A stretch of DNA of 64,000 nucleotides from NCBI RefSeq assembly GCF_052857255.1, contig NC_135500.1, forward strand, positions 160,674,689 through 160,738,688, in the 5' to 3' direction. The position numbers and the translations under genes were made by a program. Shown one piece after another: positions 22,471-34,380 of this stretch; position 1 is the stretch's first letter, and the number at the start of each line of letters is the position of its first letter. The notes beneath the pieces are model-generated. The model was given only the letters and a program-made list of their open reading frames with translations. It made no database searches and was not told where the DNA came from. Source of the DNA: Amblyomma americanum (lineage: Eukaryota > Arthropoda > Arachnida > Ixodida > Ixodidae).

Positions 22471-22770
22471 GTCGAACGGCTGCTTTCGGAACAGGGTGTC
22501 TTGCTGGGCGAGTTCGTTTGACATTCTGAGCACTGAATTGATGGCAGACGACGGACGAAGGGAGGACGAGACACACAGTGTGCTGAACTTAGCAAGTTGC
22601 CTGACCATAGTGACTCCGGGGCAGACTGTCTAGGTTCAATGGCGAACTTGGGACCGCGCTGAATCAGGCGCTGTATTTCTTCGGGGCAGTCGCTGATGCC
22701 TCCTATCAGATGCACTTGTTTGGAAGAGCAGTCAATGGACGCTAATGCCAAAAGGAAAAGCGGCAACTTC
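22471..22770 (-). pseudogene. Penelope-like element fragment, minus-strand copy
   Basis: Read on the minus strand from about 22,770, the translation includes GGISDCPEEIQRLIQRGPKF and then AIEPRQSAPES. After a frameshift it continues MVRQLAKFS and VSSSLRPS. The GPKF(A)xxP motif after a Leu-rich helix resembles the region before the reverse transcriptase in Penelope-like elements, which use a GIY-YIG endonuclease in intact forms. Neither the catalytic RT motifs nor the endonuclease are present. It forms the left arm of a long inverted repeat with the fragment to its right. Family assignment is from memory; a LINE origin is possible. Confidence 0.45.
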
Positions 22771-22965
22771 AAACCAAGTGCATCTGATTGGAGGCGTCAG
22801 CGACTGCCCCAAATAAATACAGCGCTGCTTCAGCGCTGTCCCAAGTTCGCCATTGAACCTAGAGAGTCTGCCACAAAGTTACTGACTATGGTCAGGCAAG
22901 TTGCTCATTTCAGCGCATGGCGTGTCTCGTCCTCCCTTCGTCCGTCGGCTTCAGTGTTCAGAATG
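22522..22965. repeat. long inverted repeat, arms about 195-200 bp, 49-nt spacer
   Basis: 22,522-22,721 is complementary to 22,771-22,965 with scattered mismatches and small gaps. Long exact blocks are shared, for example AGGTTCAATGGCGAACTTGG and its complement, and CGGACGAAGGGAGGACGAGA and its complement. The arms encode the same protein segment facing away from each other. A transcript across it would fold into a long hairpin. Confidence 0.85.
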
Positions 22966-22992
22966 CTTTCGAGGTATTCATGTGTACTTTAA
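22771..22992 (+). pseudogene. Penelope-like element fragment, plus-strand copy
   Basis: The plus-strand translation includes CPKFAIEPRESATKLLTMVR followed by QVAHFSAWRVSSSLRPS, matching the minus-strand copy at 22,471-22,770 residue for residue in most positions. In its first part the frame differs, so at least one frameshift separates the segments. It stops at 22,990-22,992. The fragment is truncated on both sides and non-functional. Together with its partner it is a head-to-head pair. Confidence 0.45.
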
Positions 22993-23491
22993 GCGAAGCA
23001 TGACAGTTTTGACAAGCGCCACTCTCGCCCATAGCGGCGGACGTGGTGCGTCCTGTATTACCGCGAGTGCCGCGCAGGAACGTGGTCGAACGGTGAGGGC
23101 GAGAACCCCCTTATGCTACCTATGACATCAAGGCTGCCAGATAAGAGGCCCGCGTTAAACAGCACAGTTTAGACTGTGAATGGCCGGTGGTGGTAAACCT
23201 TTTGCGAGCATGAAGGGAGCTTTTCACTAATCGCACCCTAAATTTAGGGGAAGTCTGTGTCAATGCAAATATTTGAAAGGTGTGCTAACGGGTTACGTGC
23301 GGGTGGAGTGGCGTAAAACGGAAAGAGGAAAGAAGCTCGACGTTCGAATTATTTGTTGCCAACATCTCGATAAGCTTTATAACTCATCGGCTGGCGCGCT
23401 GTGTATTCCTACTTTCCGGACAAGCAGAGAGGGACACCTTGAATAGTGCCTCCAATAATCAACACATGATACACTTCGCTTCAATGGCATA
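22993..23491. other. no gene recognised
   Basis: Mixed-composition spacer between the inverted repeat and a SINE. The first 100 bases are GC-rich (CCCATAGCGGCGGACGTGG). Nothing further was recognised. Confidence 0.35.
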
Positions 23492-23748
23492 ATGATGATT
23501 ATATTTTTTATGGCGCAGAGTTAGCTTTGGCCAAAAAGCGCCATGCGCCAAGAATTTTTCGTTTACACGAGGTGTAGCAAACGCCCCTTTTCCCAAGCAA
23601 TTCACAACAGATAACCAGAGCACGAGGCAAGGGCAAGGTTTGTGCCCATTGTATCATCGGTGAGAACCCAGCACCACTGGGAATCGAACTCTGCACTTGC
23701 CACATGGCAGGCAGATGGTCAAACCACTATAACACATTGCTCCGGTGC
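23492..23748 (-). mobile_element. tRNA-Gly-headed SINE, third family
   Basis: On the minus strand the head reads GTTATAGTGGTTTGACCATC, then CTGCCTGCCATGTGGCAAG and the B box AGTTCGATTCCCAG. This resembles glycine tRNA with anticodon GCC. A body of about 170 bases follows (TTGCTTGGGAAAAGG, TTGGCGCATGGCGC, TCTGCGCCATAAAA) and ends in an AT-rich ATCATCATTA tail. The unpaired acceptor stem shows it is a SINE head, not a tRNA gene. Confidence 0.6.
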
Positions 23749-24017
23749 CACTCCAAGGGCAGGCCACCGTAGTCGTTCACTTATCTTTGTACAGTACTGA
23801 TCTGCTGCGATGCATCGATCGCCGGCTACCACTCCAGTTTTCTTTTCTTGTCATTGGTTGCGCCCACCTCCTCCTCGATCTTGCAGGCGTTGTGTTTGAA
23901 GTCATATATTCGAGCAGCTCCACGGTTGAAATAAGCCAATAACAGAAGAAGAAACTTTAATAATGCTCCAAAAAGCTTCTTGGTTAGAGCAGTGCGGTTG
24001 GTGCGGACTTTCTTTTT

Positions 24018-24265
24018 AAGTCTAGGGCACCCATGGAGTCATCCTCTGCACAGGCACGGTCTGCAAAGACGAGCTTGTCCTCTAAGGTAAGGCTGGTCAA
24101 AGCTGCCGCCCACTGCTCCAATGTGAGACTTTTATGATGCGGCGTTGCCTGGTTTCGTTGCCAGGCTCACGTGGTGTAATGCAGCCCAGTCCTCTCCTCG
24201 CAATGTGGGCATCTGTGCCTAAAGGCAGTGAGATAAAGGCACTAAAAGGTTCTTGTCTGAGGCTA
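24018..24265 (-). pseudogene. LINE ORF2 C-terminus, decayed
   Basis: One minus-strand frame reads CPHCEERTGLHYTT, a stop, then AWQRN, then LEQWAAALTSLTLEDKLVFA and DRACAEDDSMGALD. A CPxC zinc motif followed by a Trp-rich stretch and an LEQWxxALxSxxxEDK segment is what I remember at the C-terminus of tick non-LTR retrotransposons. At least two in-frame stops (one just before CLYLTAF) break it. The reverse transcriptase part is absent. The clade cannot be fixed from this tail. Confidence 0.5.
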
Positions 24266-27200
24266 GCGCCAGCGTGTCCCCTGCTTTTTGGGGAGCTTAG
24301 AAAATTGCTTGTATAATTTACCGTCTTTTCTGTACTTGATCTGTGTCCCTCTCCCAAAGGCAGCTTTAAGGTACCAGCAAGTCTTTAGGACAGTTAGGCG
24401 AAATCTGGTATGAATAGCATCGCCATATGTATAGCATTTTGCACCCGAAATCTCTCAAATTCGCCCTCTGGCAGAACTGCATATGATCAACTAGGCCCCT
24501 GTCTGTATGGACATACTTACAGCCGTGTTCTTTTTAGTGCCATCAAATTATACTTTCAAGCTCGGTCTGCCTTATATAATTGCTCAATGAAGGTAGCAGG
24601 TAAAGTTACGAGCCTAATACTCAGCGAAAGGTGCAGCAGTATTAATCTCTGCATCCTGCATTCGGTGCCTCTTGGGAGTGAATGTGTTTCGATGGTGAAT
24701 AAGAACAAAATAAAAGGATTCATATGTAGTGCAATAAACATATTTCTGCTAAGAGAATAAAAATACTAGCCCCAAAAATCAACGCCTTTATCAACGGTGA
24801 TATAGTGATCTTGACACGAGGTGTAGATGAGGAAGCCAAGAATCTTGAAATCATTCGGTGGTTGCAAGGTCGAGACCAGAAGCTGGACTCGGCCGCAAAG
24901 AGACGGCACCACTTCGACCGTGTGCTTCATTATACACGAATACCAGCCTTAATGTCTCACAACAAACGGCTGCCCTTTGCATTTTCGTAGTTGTTGTTTT
25001 CCGTTTTTCCTGTCCTTGTTTTCTGGCACTGAATGGCGGCCGCAAACAAAAGCGGCTTTTCCGGCATCAAGCGGCTCCTGAAAACATTGGTCGGGTGGGC
25101 CGACACCCAGAGATAAATGTGGCGATAAGACTGCCGCTACAGCAACCACTATTACAAAGAAAACCATAGAGAGAACAGAACCGCGCATAACAGCATAAAT
25201 TACTGGTGATAACGAAGGCGTGTAATCTCTCTGAAGGGTGTGAACGAAGAAAGCAGAAGAGATGGTAATTGAATACACACAGAACGAACCACTGAGCTCT
25301 CTGCGATAACGGAATTCGCCACTGGCAGCAAGCAGTCGTGAGAAGGCTGGATTGAGGGACAGCCGAATGAAAGTGCGGGATTTGAATTCATTTGGAAGTT
25401 ATTTTTTTTTATGCTGCTTAGAAAAGAAGGACATGAGCCGACAGGAAATTCCTTTTTTTATCTGTGCCTCTGTGCTGGGCAGAGGTGAAGTGAGCGGAAG
25501 AGGAAGGATTTTTCAGGCATTTGTGTTGGCACCATTATGAATTGATAGCACGCAACAACAATTATTATCAAAAACCCACAAATCTGTGTGGCTGTGATTA
25601 TTGCTTAAGCCGAATAAAATCTGGTACTTTTGCTCTTGCCGTGTTTATTTGTTTAGCATTTATGTCTGGAGCCCGCTCGTGTGTTGTTTCTGTTACGAGG
25701 TTTTATGTATACGCTTGAGAGTTTAGAAAGAGGAAGACGTCTTTATTAAGATGGCGATGCGTTGCACTTCATGAATATTCATCAAGAAAATAGCGGCTGT
25801 TACAGAGTGCTGACACAAAGCAATTTGCAGTCGGATGCATCTTACTATTAAGAAAACTACTTTGCACTTACACATTCAAATGTGCAAAATCTCAACGTCC
25901 AGGTTAGAGTGTATAAGTCCATGTAGTACCTAGAGGCATTGTTATTTCCCAAGCATATTCTCGCCTTTCACATCCTGACGGTATTGTGAATTGGCAGCGT
26001 GTGCTTGAAACTTTGGCACAATTTACTAACAGCTTTAATCTCTTGATATCGTGCAATCTATTGTTTTCTCAAGTGCGAAGCTTCTTGAAACTTAATTGGT
26101 TTTCTTTGGTGGCCATCATATGGCTGCACTAAGGTGGATGCGAGTAAGTACTGCCTAATCATCTTGAAAGCAATAATGTACGCACTCTATGTACTCATTC
26201 AAATGAATAATGGAATCCTCAGGTTAGTTCCAAAGTCATCCTGTTTAGATTTTGTCACCAGAAGTGTTTTTCGATCTCTGCCACCACCTCCACTGCTATT
26301 GAAGCCTCCCGAACATGAAGGCTTTCCCTCGGGATTTCATACATGCATTGTGAAGAAGGGTAGATATCTCTCAAGTTGACATCTGTGCCTTATATTAAAG
26401 CTCGCTTTCCACTTGCGCTAGCCGAGCTGCGCCCCCTAGTGGTAGTTATATTGTACAAGAGAATACTATTATTTTCCTGCTGTAAAACGGAGAGATTTTT
26501 TTTCGTCCTGGTGATAGTTTTCGGCTGCTTTAGTCTTTTTATGCTGAAATATTTGCACGCAATTTCTAAGCGGTAATAATTAGAGAGTTGGATAGCATAC
26601 ATGTATTGGGGCCCCCAGAAAATTTATTGTGTCGAAAAGCGCATGCGCAGAACCAATGGCAGTCTTGAATGTTGTTTTATGCTTGGAGAACGCTAGCCGC
26701 GAAGCTTTTCTGGACATTCATTAGAAATAGCGCACCCACGCCTTGCGTCCCGCTGCATGGCGGCGCTCAGCTAAGCGCACGCTGCTGGCCTAAGCACCAA
26801 TTCATAGCTGCCAGCGCTGCACTTGATCTCACGTTCAAGGGAAACGAAAGGAGCACGGAGCTTGTGCTTCGTCTGGAGATGCGCGCAGCACAAAACTTTG
26901 GCGAAAATATGCGCCTAATTTTCAAATTGCTTCCAGATTTATAGAGCTGCTCAATTGAACAAGTACGCGTCCTTTGATTTTAATGAAGACAAGACGTTAA
27001 AAAGTGTGGCAGGTTCCAGCACGTAAACAATTAAGCCCTAAAGGAAGCACAAAGAATCGATATTGCGTTACAACGTTGGATTTTTTGCATGATACTTCTA
27101 ATTATTTGTGTGGAAACAAAACAAAAAGCAATTACGTTTGTCGGAGTTTACTGCATGTGTGAAACAAGCCAGGAAAGAGAAGAGGCTTTCGTTCTCTACT

Positions 27201-28060
27201 GCGTTCTTATCGTTTACTACACGCGAATTTATTGGTACAGGAATGTAACCAGCCATATCAACATTTGTATGTGTTTGTTTTGACTTGCAGCGTTTATTTT
27301 CTTGCCCTTAGTAACCCTGTAATAAATGGGGCCAATCGTACCGCCTTTGCATGAAAAAAACCTGCATTCTAAGAGTCACAATGGTGTGCACATCGGCTTC
27401 ATAGAGACACGCAATTTTCACGGTGCCCCCAAACATAGCATTTCCTTGATTTAAATTTAACTGTTTAGGCACATAAACTCTCCATGAAAGAAAAGAATAG
27501 AGTCAGGTTCATTTGTCTAGACGTTCACACCGGTATGAGTACAACTAACCATGCGCTAAGGACAGCAGTCACCCTTGGCTGTTGTCAAATTGCACCGACT
27601 CAGGTATATATGGTCATAAAAGATTTCAAAGCGATAACTACTGATTCATGGTCTGGAGTTCTCTGTCAAAGTATACATTGCACTATGGTTCCACTGGTGA
27701 CTAGTAAGCACCGGTACGACTGCACCCAATCAGTGCCTAACCAAAGCAGCTCCTCATGGCTGGCGAGTGACCACACTGTTTGATTACACAATTTTTTTAT
27801 TCAGCCTGAACTTAGACGTCAGGAGAGGTCGAAAAATGGGATATCGTAATTTTTGTCAGTACCATCTCCTCGCAATGGCATCCGGATAGGAGCATATTCG
27901 AATAATCTTGCGTTGCACTGTGGTAAAGGTAAATCCAAAAATTGCTGCCCGTTGCTTGATTGCGGAACCTCCGTCCTTGGGCATAGTGATGAGAGGTGTC
28001 CTAAGTTTATTCAGACATATGATTGCAGAGAATGAATGATCATGTACGGCCATCTGGGAG
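24266..28060. other. long stretch without a recognised gene
   Basis: AT-rich DNA. Frames reach about 116 codons and have no domain. A GC-richer patch lies near 26,690-26,800. No SINE or LINE piece was recognised. Confidence 0.4.
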
Positions 28061-28440
28061 GTGACACTGCAAGGCGGTGAAAATATTAATTCTCTAATTA
28101 ATCCTGCGTTATTAAACTGTACCTGCCCGTTTTTTATTAGTTTTTAGGTTTTGTTTATTGGTTTTTGAGTCATTCTTGGCGGCGTATATCCCTTTTTTTT
28201 AAAGAGCCAGGCACTTATTAAAAAGGTTTTCAGGCACAAAGCTGACTGTTGCGACACAATATTGCCAGTGTTCACAGACATCAAAAAGCGGGTGAATAAT
28301 TTTAACTAACAAGCTCATTAACTAATTTTTGTTAATTAACTTTTTCTTGTTTACGAATAGGCACCTATTTTTATTGGTAATTTTGCAGCTGGCATTTATT
28401 AATCGTCATATCATTTTTTACAATTGGAAAAGCGCAATGA
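28061..28440. repeat. AT-rich segment with MITE-like blocks
   Basis: Contains runs such as TAATTTTTGTTAATTAACTT and TTTAACTAACAAGCTCATTA that resemble the interior of the MITE-like element at 44,010-44,556. Terminal inverted repeats were not identified, so this may be a decayed relative or simply AT-rich DNA. Confidence 0.2.
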
Positions 28441-28920
28441 CCTCTGGCCCTGTGGCTCAACAAATTTCGGCTGTCTCTCTCCAAAAGACGCGCGCTTTCG
28501 GAACGCCTGCACTCAAAAAGACACACCCATAGCGCTCGTCGCTCCACGGCGCCAATTTCATGGGCCCTTCTGTTTCCCGAGAAGGGCTGGAGCAGTGAGC
28601 AGCATGGAAACTTGCGATTCACCGCCACATGCAGCGCAGCCCTCTTTTTGAGTCACTTTTGCCGCTGTATCCCTTGCCTCGTCCTTCTTAGCGCTGGCCG
28701 TGCTCCTCTTCACAAAGCTGCCACGAGCAGTTCTGATTACACTGAGCGAGGCGAACGCGTGGTACTAAGCGCCCGCCGTCATACAATTCGCCCGGCGGCG
28801 GCGTCCGTTTGTGCCGTAAGAGTGCCAGCGCCATCCATCGCTAGGATTCACAACTGTTTTAGTGCGACACGTGTATTTCCACGGGTGGTGCCCTGCCATA
28901 AACAGCTAGCGCTGTAAACG
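28441..28920. other. GC-rich patch, no gene recognised
   Basis: CpG-bearing sequence in an AT-rich neighbourhood. It could be a first exon or promoter region, or old mobile DNA. Frames on both strands are about 85-100 codons and have no recognisable motif. Confidence 0.25.
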
Positions 28921-30018
28921 AAAAATGGAGGCAGAAAGATCACCAGCATTGTTGTATAAGTGGCTATCCTACAAATGCCAAAGGTAAAAGAGTCATGGCC
29001 ATAGTCTGGAAGCCTGCATTTAGCACAGCTTTCCTAAACCTTTCATTGCATTCAGACCGTGAAGAGTTTCAGTTCCATCTCTTGGGCTCAAGTTTCTGCC
29101 ACCAGGTAGTAATTTATAGTGGCAAAAACACTATTCCGATGAGTAAACCACGATAAAGATCTTCCGACGTTTGCGGGTTTGTGCCAAGTGAAACAAGCAA
29201 ATAAATATCAATTAAATAAATATACGTGACTGGGATTCGAACCTTTGGCGGCGCAGAATATATCAAATTCGCTGGAACCTGCGTGAGAGCACTAGGTTTT
29301 CTACACAGGCGAACGCGCCTAGTGTTAAACTGCAACACACTCTCGCACTGTGCCTTGCACATCGTAGTTTTCATCAAATTCTATCTGAGCCGCGAAGACA
29401 CAGGCAGAGAATCCTGTCTTCATCATCGCCATTATTTCATCGTCAAAAATCGGGCAATAAGGTTCTGTCATATTTTTTTGCTATTTTAGAGGTGTTACGC
29501 TTTTTTTTTCTCGCTCATTGAGCAAATATAGTCTGCCTTACGACGCCAGTTAAGTAAGGCAAAGGATTGGTCCAAATGAAGCTGCTTATTAAAACCAAGT
29601 GTACTACAATGACTATGCTAGGAAATAACGGACACAAAGACAAGGGACTAGGATATAGCGCGCCACGCAGCTAGAAAAAATTACCCTACCACCAGCTAAC
29701 ATGTGCAAAACTGGCTAATTTCTACCCGATCACGTTGGTTGTTATAAACAAGGAGTTGTGAAGAGGAAGCGCGTCCTTGATATTTAAAGTACAGTCAGTG
29801 CCACATGAATTACCGTCTACCTATTCCAATAAAAGACTACTTCAGGTGGCATGGTTGAGTACATAAAAAAGAATACAAATAACAGGCTGTTAGCATAGGG
29901 TCGCCAAACGTTTACTGCACAAGCTTCTCTATTCCAAAAGAAAATAGCGCAGAAATATGGCGCCTAATTTCCTGCGAAGGTGTCCTTTAGAGGTGAAGAA
30001 AACGGAGTGCCCGAACCG
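28921..30018. other. no gene recognised; isolated B-box-like motif
   Basis: The only item is TGGGATTCGAACC at about 29,231-29,243, the complement of a pol III B box, which suggests a decayed tRNA or SINE head on the minus strand. An A box at the right distance was not convincing. The string ACGGACACAAAGACAAGGGA near 29,629 resembles the cores of the foldback repeats. Confidence 0.3.
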
Positions 30019-30330
30019 CCCGCCGCGATGGGTCAGTGGTTAGGGCGCCTGGCTACTGGGCTGAAGTACCCGGGTTCTATCGGGACTGCGGCGGCCGTGT
30101 TTCGACGGAGACGAAACGCAAGTGTGCCTGTGTTCTGTACGATACCAGTGCTCATTAAAGACACCCAGGTGGTCAAAATTATTCCAGAGCCCCCCACTGC
30201 GGCACGTCTTTCTCTCTTTTTCCTTCACTCCGGCCTTCCTCCCTTCCATTACGGCGCGGTTCGGGTGTCCACCGAGATATGTCAAACAATTACTGAGCTA
30301 TTCCATTTCCTCAAAAACCAATTTTTATAA
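30019..30330 (+). mobile_element. Ruka-like SINE, full length, diverged
   Basis: The head CCCGCCGCGATGGGTCAGTGG, a B box changed to GGTTCTATCGGG, then the body blocks GGAGACGAAACGC, AAAGACACCCAGGTGGTC, ATTCCAGAGCC and TTACGGCGCGGTTCGGGTG. It ends CAAAAACCAATTTTTATAA. There are more substitutions than in the copies at 38.5 and 49.2 kb, so it is an older insertion. Confidence 0.85.
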
Positions 30331-30399
30331 GCTGTAAAGAAAGTCTAACGAGGATCACCACGAAAAAAAAAACGACAGCTAGCGGCTTGCAGAGCTCAA

Positions 30400-31000
30400 A
30401 CCAGCGCTGCGACCAGCCGATTGAACGATTTGGGCCGTGTTTCCCAGCCTGCGTCTGAAGGCTGTCTGAGAACTCCACCGCGAGCAGCGGAATGCTTTCT
30501 TTGCCGAGCGCGAGGCGGCGCTGCTACCGATTCGTTCGCCGAGCTTCCCCACTCTCACTACGTGTCTCTACAGCCTGGTCTCACTACGGTTTTGGCGGCT
30601 GAAGATCAATACGCCGCGGCGCTGGCAGTGCCCTCCTGGCCCTGGGGCTCCACAGTCCGACCGAAGCCGCGGGCGCCTCGAAGTGGGCGAAGAGAAGTCT
30701 GCGCGCTCACACGGAGACGGGACGCTTTCCCGGCTTCGGGCACGTGGTCTCGCACTGTGGCCGGCACGCCAGCCTAGCAGGGGTCAATCTGTTACCCGCA
30801 CTCGTTGTTCATCAGAGATTTTTATTCCGTGCGGTTCGTATTCGAACGTTCTTGCCTCACCGGAGGCAAGTGAAGCAGTGGTACAGCGGTGGGATGTTTG
30901 TAGTCGTCGTCGGTGTCCCTGGCTGCACGACAAACTGCCAGCAGTTCTACGTCAGCGTGTGAACGGTGTGAACCAGGCCGTCATCGCTCTTCACTGCGTG
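30400..31000. other. GC- and CpG-rich island
   Basis: The most GC-rich 400 bases outside the gypsy element (especially 30,470-30,780), with many CpGs. A plus-strand ATG-less frame spans 30,421-30,777 and another overlaps it, which is expected in GC-rich DNA. It could be a promoter with a first exon, or an old element. No motif decides it. Confidence 0.3.
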
Positions 31001-34000
31001 GAGTGTCTTGTGGTTATTTCTCTGGCCGTGGAGCACCTCCAGGTTTTTCTTCTTATGCGCATTCGGTCTAGTTGTGCAGTGGTACAGGCTTTAATTTGAT
31101 GAGAAGAGCCAGATTTCTTGGTGTTTACTGAGCCTGCTGGAGTCCAGGAAAATACTTAAATTTCATGCTAGGTAACAACTCTTCTGTAAACAGAACAGCG
31201 ATTTACGTGTCAAGTTCCCAGAGAACTGGCAACATTCCTTTATCTTCGATAGAACGCGCCAAAATTGGTTGTATACTGCTCGTGTCAGAACGGCACTGAC
31301 AGATTTGTTGGAATATACACGATTCATCTCCCAGCCAAGAAAATGTGCAAACGTTTGGAACATTAAGTTTGTAAATCATCAGCACAGCTAATGTAGTGTT
31401 ATAGTAGCATGGCAAGCACTTACACATGCTGACAGGTATTATTCCTTGCTAAGTTTGAGATAGCACCTAAGGAAGCTAAATAAGGGGACAAATTCTGACA
31501 TGTCCAAATTTTAGGTTTTGAAACGATCTCGACGAAAGTAGAAAAAGGGAACTAACGACTGCGTTAAAGAAGGGCTTAAAGGTTTGAAAGTTAGCCTGCT
31601 TCTCACTTCAAATACAGGTCGTTTTGTGCATATCTCGCGGCTTGAATTTGCGGGACTGAATAGAGCGTGTGAACGCTGCCTGAAGTTTTTTGAAAGCGAT
31701 CATATCATCTTCAACAATTGCGAACACAGACATTGATGAGCGAATGGAGTTAACAAAAGCTTCCATATTTTGAACAAAGAGTTGTCGTTCTCCTATGATT
31801 CTTGCCCCTAGAAAGAACGAATGAGCTTCAAGTAATCAGCTTTTCTTTTAAACCTAATACCTTGCGGAAAAATATTCTTTCAGTACTTTGTTTAAACCCC
31901 TGGCCTTAGCGAGCCAAAATCTTTCTTTGGGCCACCCGCCTATCAAACACCTGAGATTGGGACGCTTTAAAAGCTCACTCGCTTATACGCGTAGATTTTG
32001 CTACTCAGTGATGCTGAACACTGTGTGAGACAGTGAACGGCAAAATTACGCTTTGGAAGTGCGCCGCCGTAAATACCTGCCTTTTGCGTGCCACCGATAG
32101 AAAAATGTGCTTGCTTGTTTAGTTCCGCTTATCACCTATTCCGAACACACTTCCAGCAAATGCTGAATTTTTTCAACTGGGGTATGCAATAGCTGTCAGC
32201 CTCTAAAATACATTTATCATAATCCTGCCTATAACAGAAACCTTGGGGACGAAGGCTGTAGGAATGCTTTGAAACCTTCGCGTCGTTTATGGCGTTTGCA
32301 AATTTGTATAAGCAGCACTGCTGGTAAATACCGTGCAATTTATTATTCTGAAATGGGTAAAATTAACACTTGGGCGTTTAATGAAAATTGAAGTGGTAAT
32401 AAGAGTCGCTTTGACCAGGAGCGTAAAATGAACCAGATTCTGATACCTAGAGACGTAACGTCACTTGGCTAGGCGTCATCCATTTTGCACATGCTTTTTA
32501 GCCACATTGCACATTTAAAGAACTGGTCGCGCAAACAACCGCAGAAAACCCTTTTTTGCTCACCAACACAAGCTTACCATCTGTGGTGTTCATTCCCTGG
32601 TGACTTTGGGACGCTTCGAACAATAAACCAACAACCTCAGTGTAAAGACTGTGCTTCTGCAGGAGACCGCATCCTTCACTCTCTTCGCAAATAGTTTGCT
32701 ATCAACTTTCACTCAGTGCCAGCCACTCGTGATGCTTATTGAATTTCTACGAAGGTGGGAACCCCTTCATGAAGTTTCGTACCAAAGTTTTCATCCGGAA
32801 CTGCGAGATAAACGTGTCCTAGCATCGTAATTTGCCTCACAAAGAACAAAGGTGCCCCAATATGCGGCTTCCACAGCGCTGCGGATTTAACCACGCGGAG
32901 CTGGTCGTCAGAGTTTTCGGTAAGTGCACTTTTTAAACATTAAAAATAGATGCAGAAAAAAATTAGTTCAGAGATCTTTTCAGCCATTTTGTGCTTGGGT
33001 AGCCAAAATGTAGGAGCCAGTCAATGAGCCATGCAAGAACTTAATTCTGAATTTACTAGAAGAAACAAGATACTAAACAGGTGATGGAAGGGCAGATGAA
33101 AGCTAGTAAGACCTTGCGCATATTATAGTAGCTGCCGAACCAACTAGACGTGAACTGTAACTTTTGAATCTTAATCAGAGAAGGCCATGCTGCTTGTAAT
33201 TGCGTGACCTTGGTCGGCACGGTTGAGAACAGACGTTGGGATCCTGGTGGGGTACAATTACATAACGCTGTCACTGCGAGATCTGCCTCTCTATTTTCAT
33301 GTGTTGAATACAGAACTTCTTGCGGACTGAGCTACCAGCTGCAGCCAATCTAGGAAACATATGATGAAATAAGCTAGCAGCACCAGCCAAGCTTACAATA
33401 AACCTAAGAGTGGCTGCTACCAGACCCAGAAAAGGAATACGCAATAGAAGAAACAAGAAATAAAATCGCGTTGTTCTCAGCTTTCAGAGCAGTTTAAAGA
33501 CCAATGTGACTGGTTGAAAACAAAACAAAAAAACTCTTTCAATGCATCATGCAGACAGGTGACTGAACTGTGTTCTTATTCATTTATAAATGAATCGTTA
33601 AAGGTCCCTACATGAAGGGCATGTCAATATCAGGCGTTACATATATCGACAAGCTGCTTTATGACCGATGTACTATGTCATGCGCTTCATATGTTTCTGA
33701 AAGTTTGCTCGGCTCAATACAGTATTCTACGTTAACCTTCTTTATAGCGAATATCAAAAAAGGCTTTTAGGCTTGTTGCAGTGATTTTGGCGACCATAAT
33801 TATGGTCGGTAATTTTTAAGTTGTACCGGTTGATTTGGATCAATTATAGTCTTCATCAGTGTAAGTTGTGAGTGTGGTCTGGGCAAACGTCAGCATGAAA
33901 ACAGCGAAAAGCAACTCCTGAACTGCGTAATTTTAAAACCTTCTGGTTAACAGGGTGCTTCCAGGGCATGTTTGGGCAACAGCAGCAAAAATTATGCCTT

Positions 34001-34143
34001 TCGCATAGCATATCATTTCCAACAGAAAATTTACATAAACAGTGCTATAACTGCCTCACGGCAAGCGTGGCCTCTGTATGTTGAACTCAGTAAAGTTTCA
34101 GTGGGACATGCATCCCGCAAACACACCTAACAATTCCGAAGCC
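31001..34143. other. no gene recognised
   Basis: AT-rich DNA. No frame over about 75 codons, and no repeat family was recognised. Confidence 0.45.
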
Positions 34144-34380
34144 AGCCGCCACGGTGGCTGACAGGTTATGGCGCTCGGCTGCAGGTCCGAAAGACGCGGG
34201 TTCGATCCCGGCCGCGGCGGTCGAATTTCGATGGAGGCGAAATTCGAGAGGCCCGTGTACTGTGCGATGTTGTGCACGTCAAAGAACTCCAGGTGGTCGA
34301 AATTTCCGGCCCTTCACTACGGAGTCCCTCATAGCCTGAGTGGCTTTGGACGTTAAATCCCCATAAACTATAAACCATAA
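34144..34380 (+). mobile_element. Ruka-related SINE, second subtype
   Basis: The head GCCGCCACGGTGGCTGACAGG and B box GGTTCGATCCCGG are followed by GGAGGCGAAATTC, a shortened middle (CAAAGAACTCCAGGTGG, AAATTTCCGG), and the ending GACGTTAAATCCCCATAAAC. This lacks the TTACGGCGCGGTTCAGG tail of the main type and so marks a separate subfamily, also seen at 48.8 and 59.2 kb. Confidence 0.8.

Noticed and set aside
23650..23748. tRNA-Gly gene
   Set aside because: The anticodon and T-arm look right but the acceptor ends do not pair, and a SINE body follows directly.
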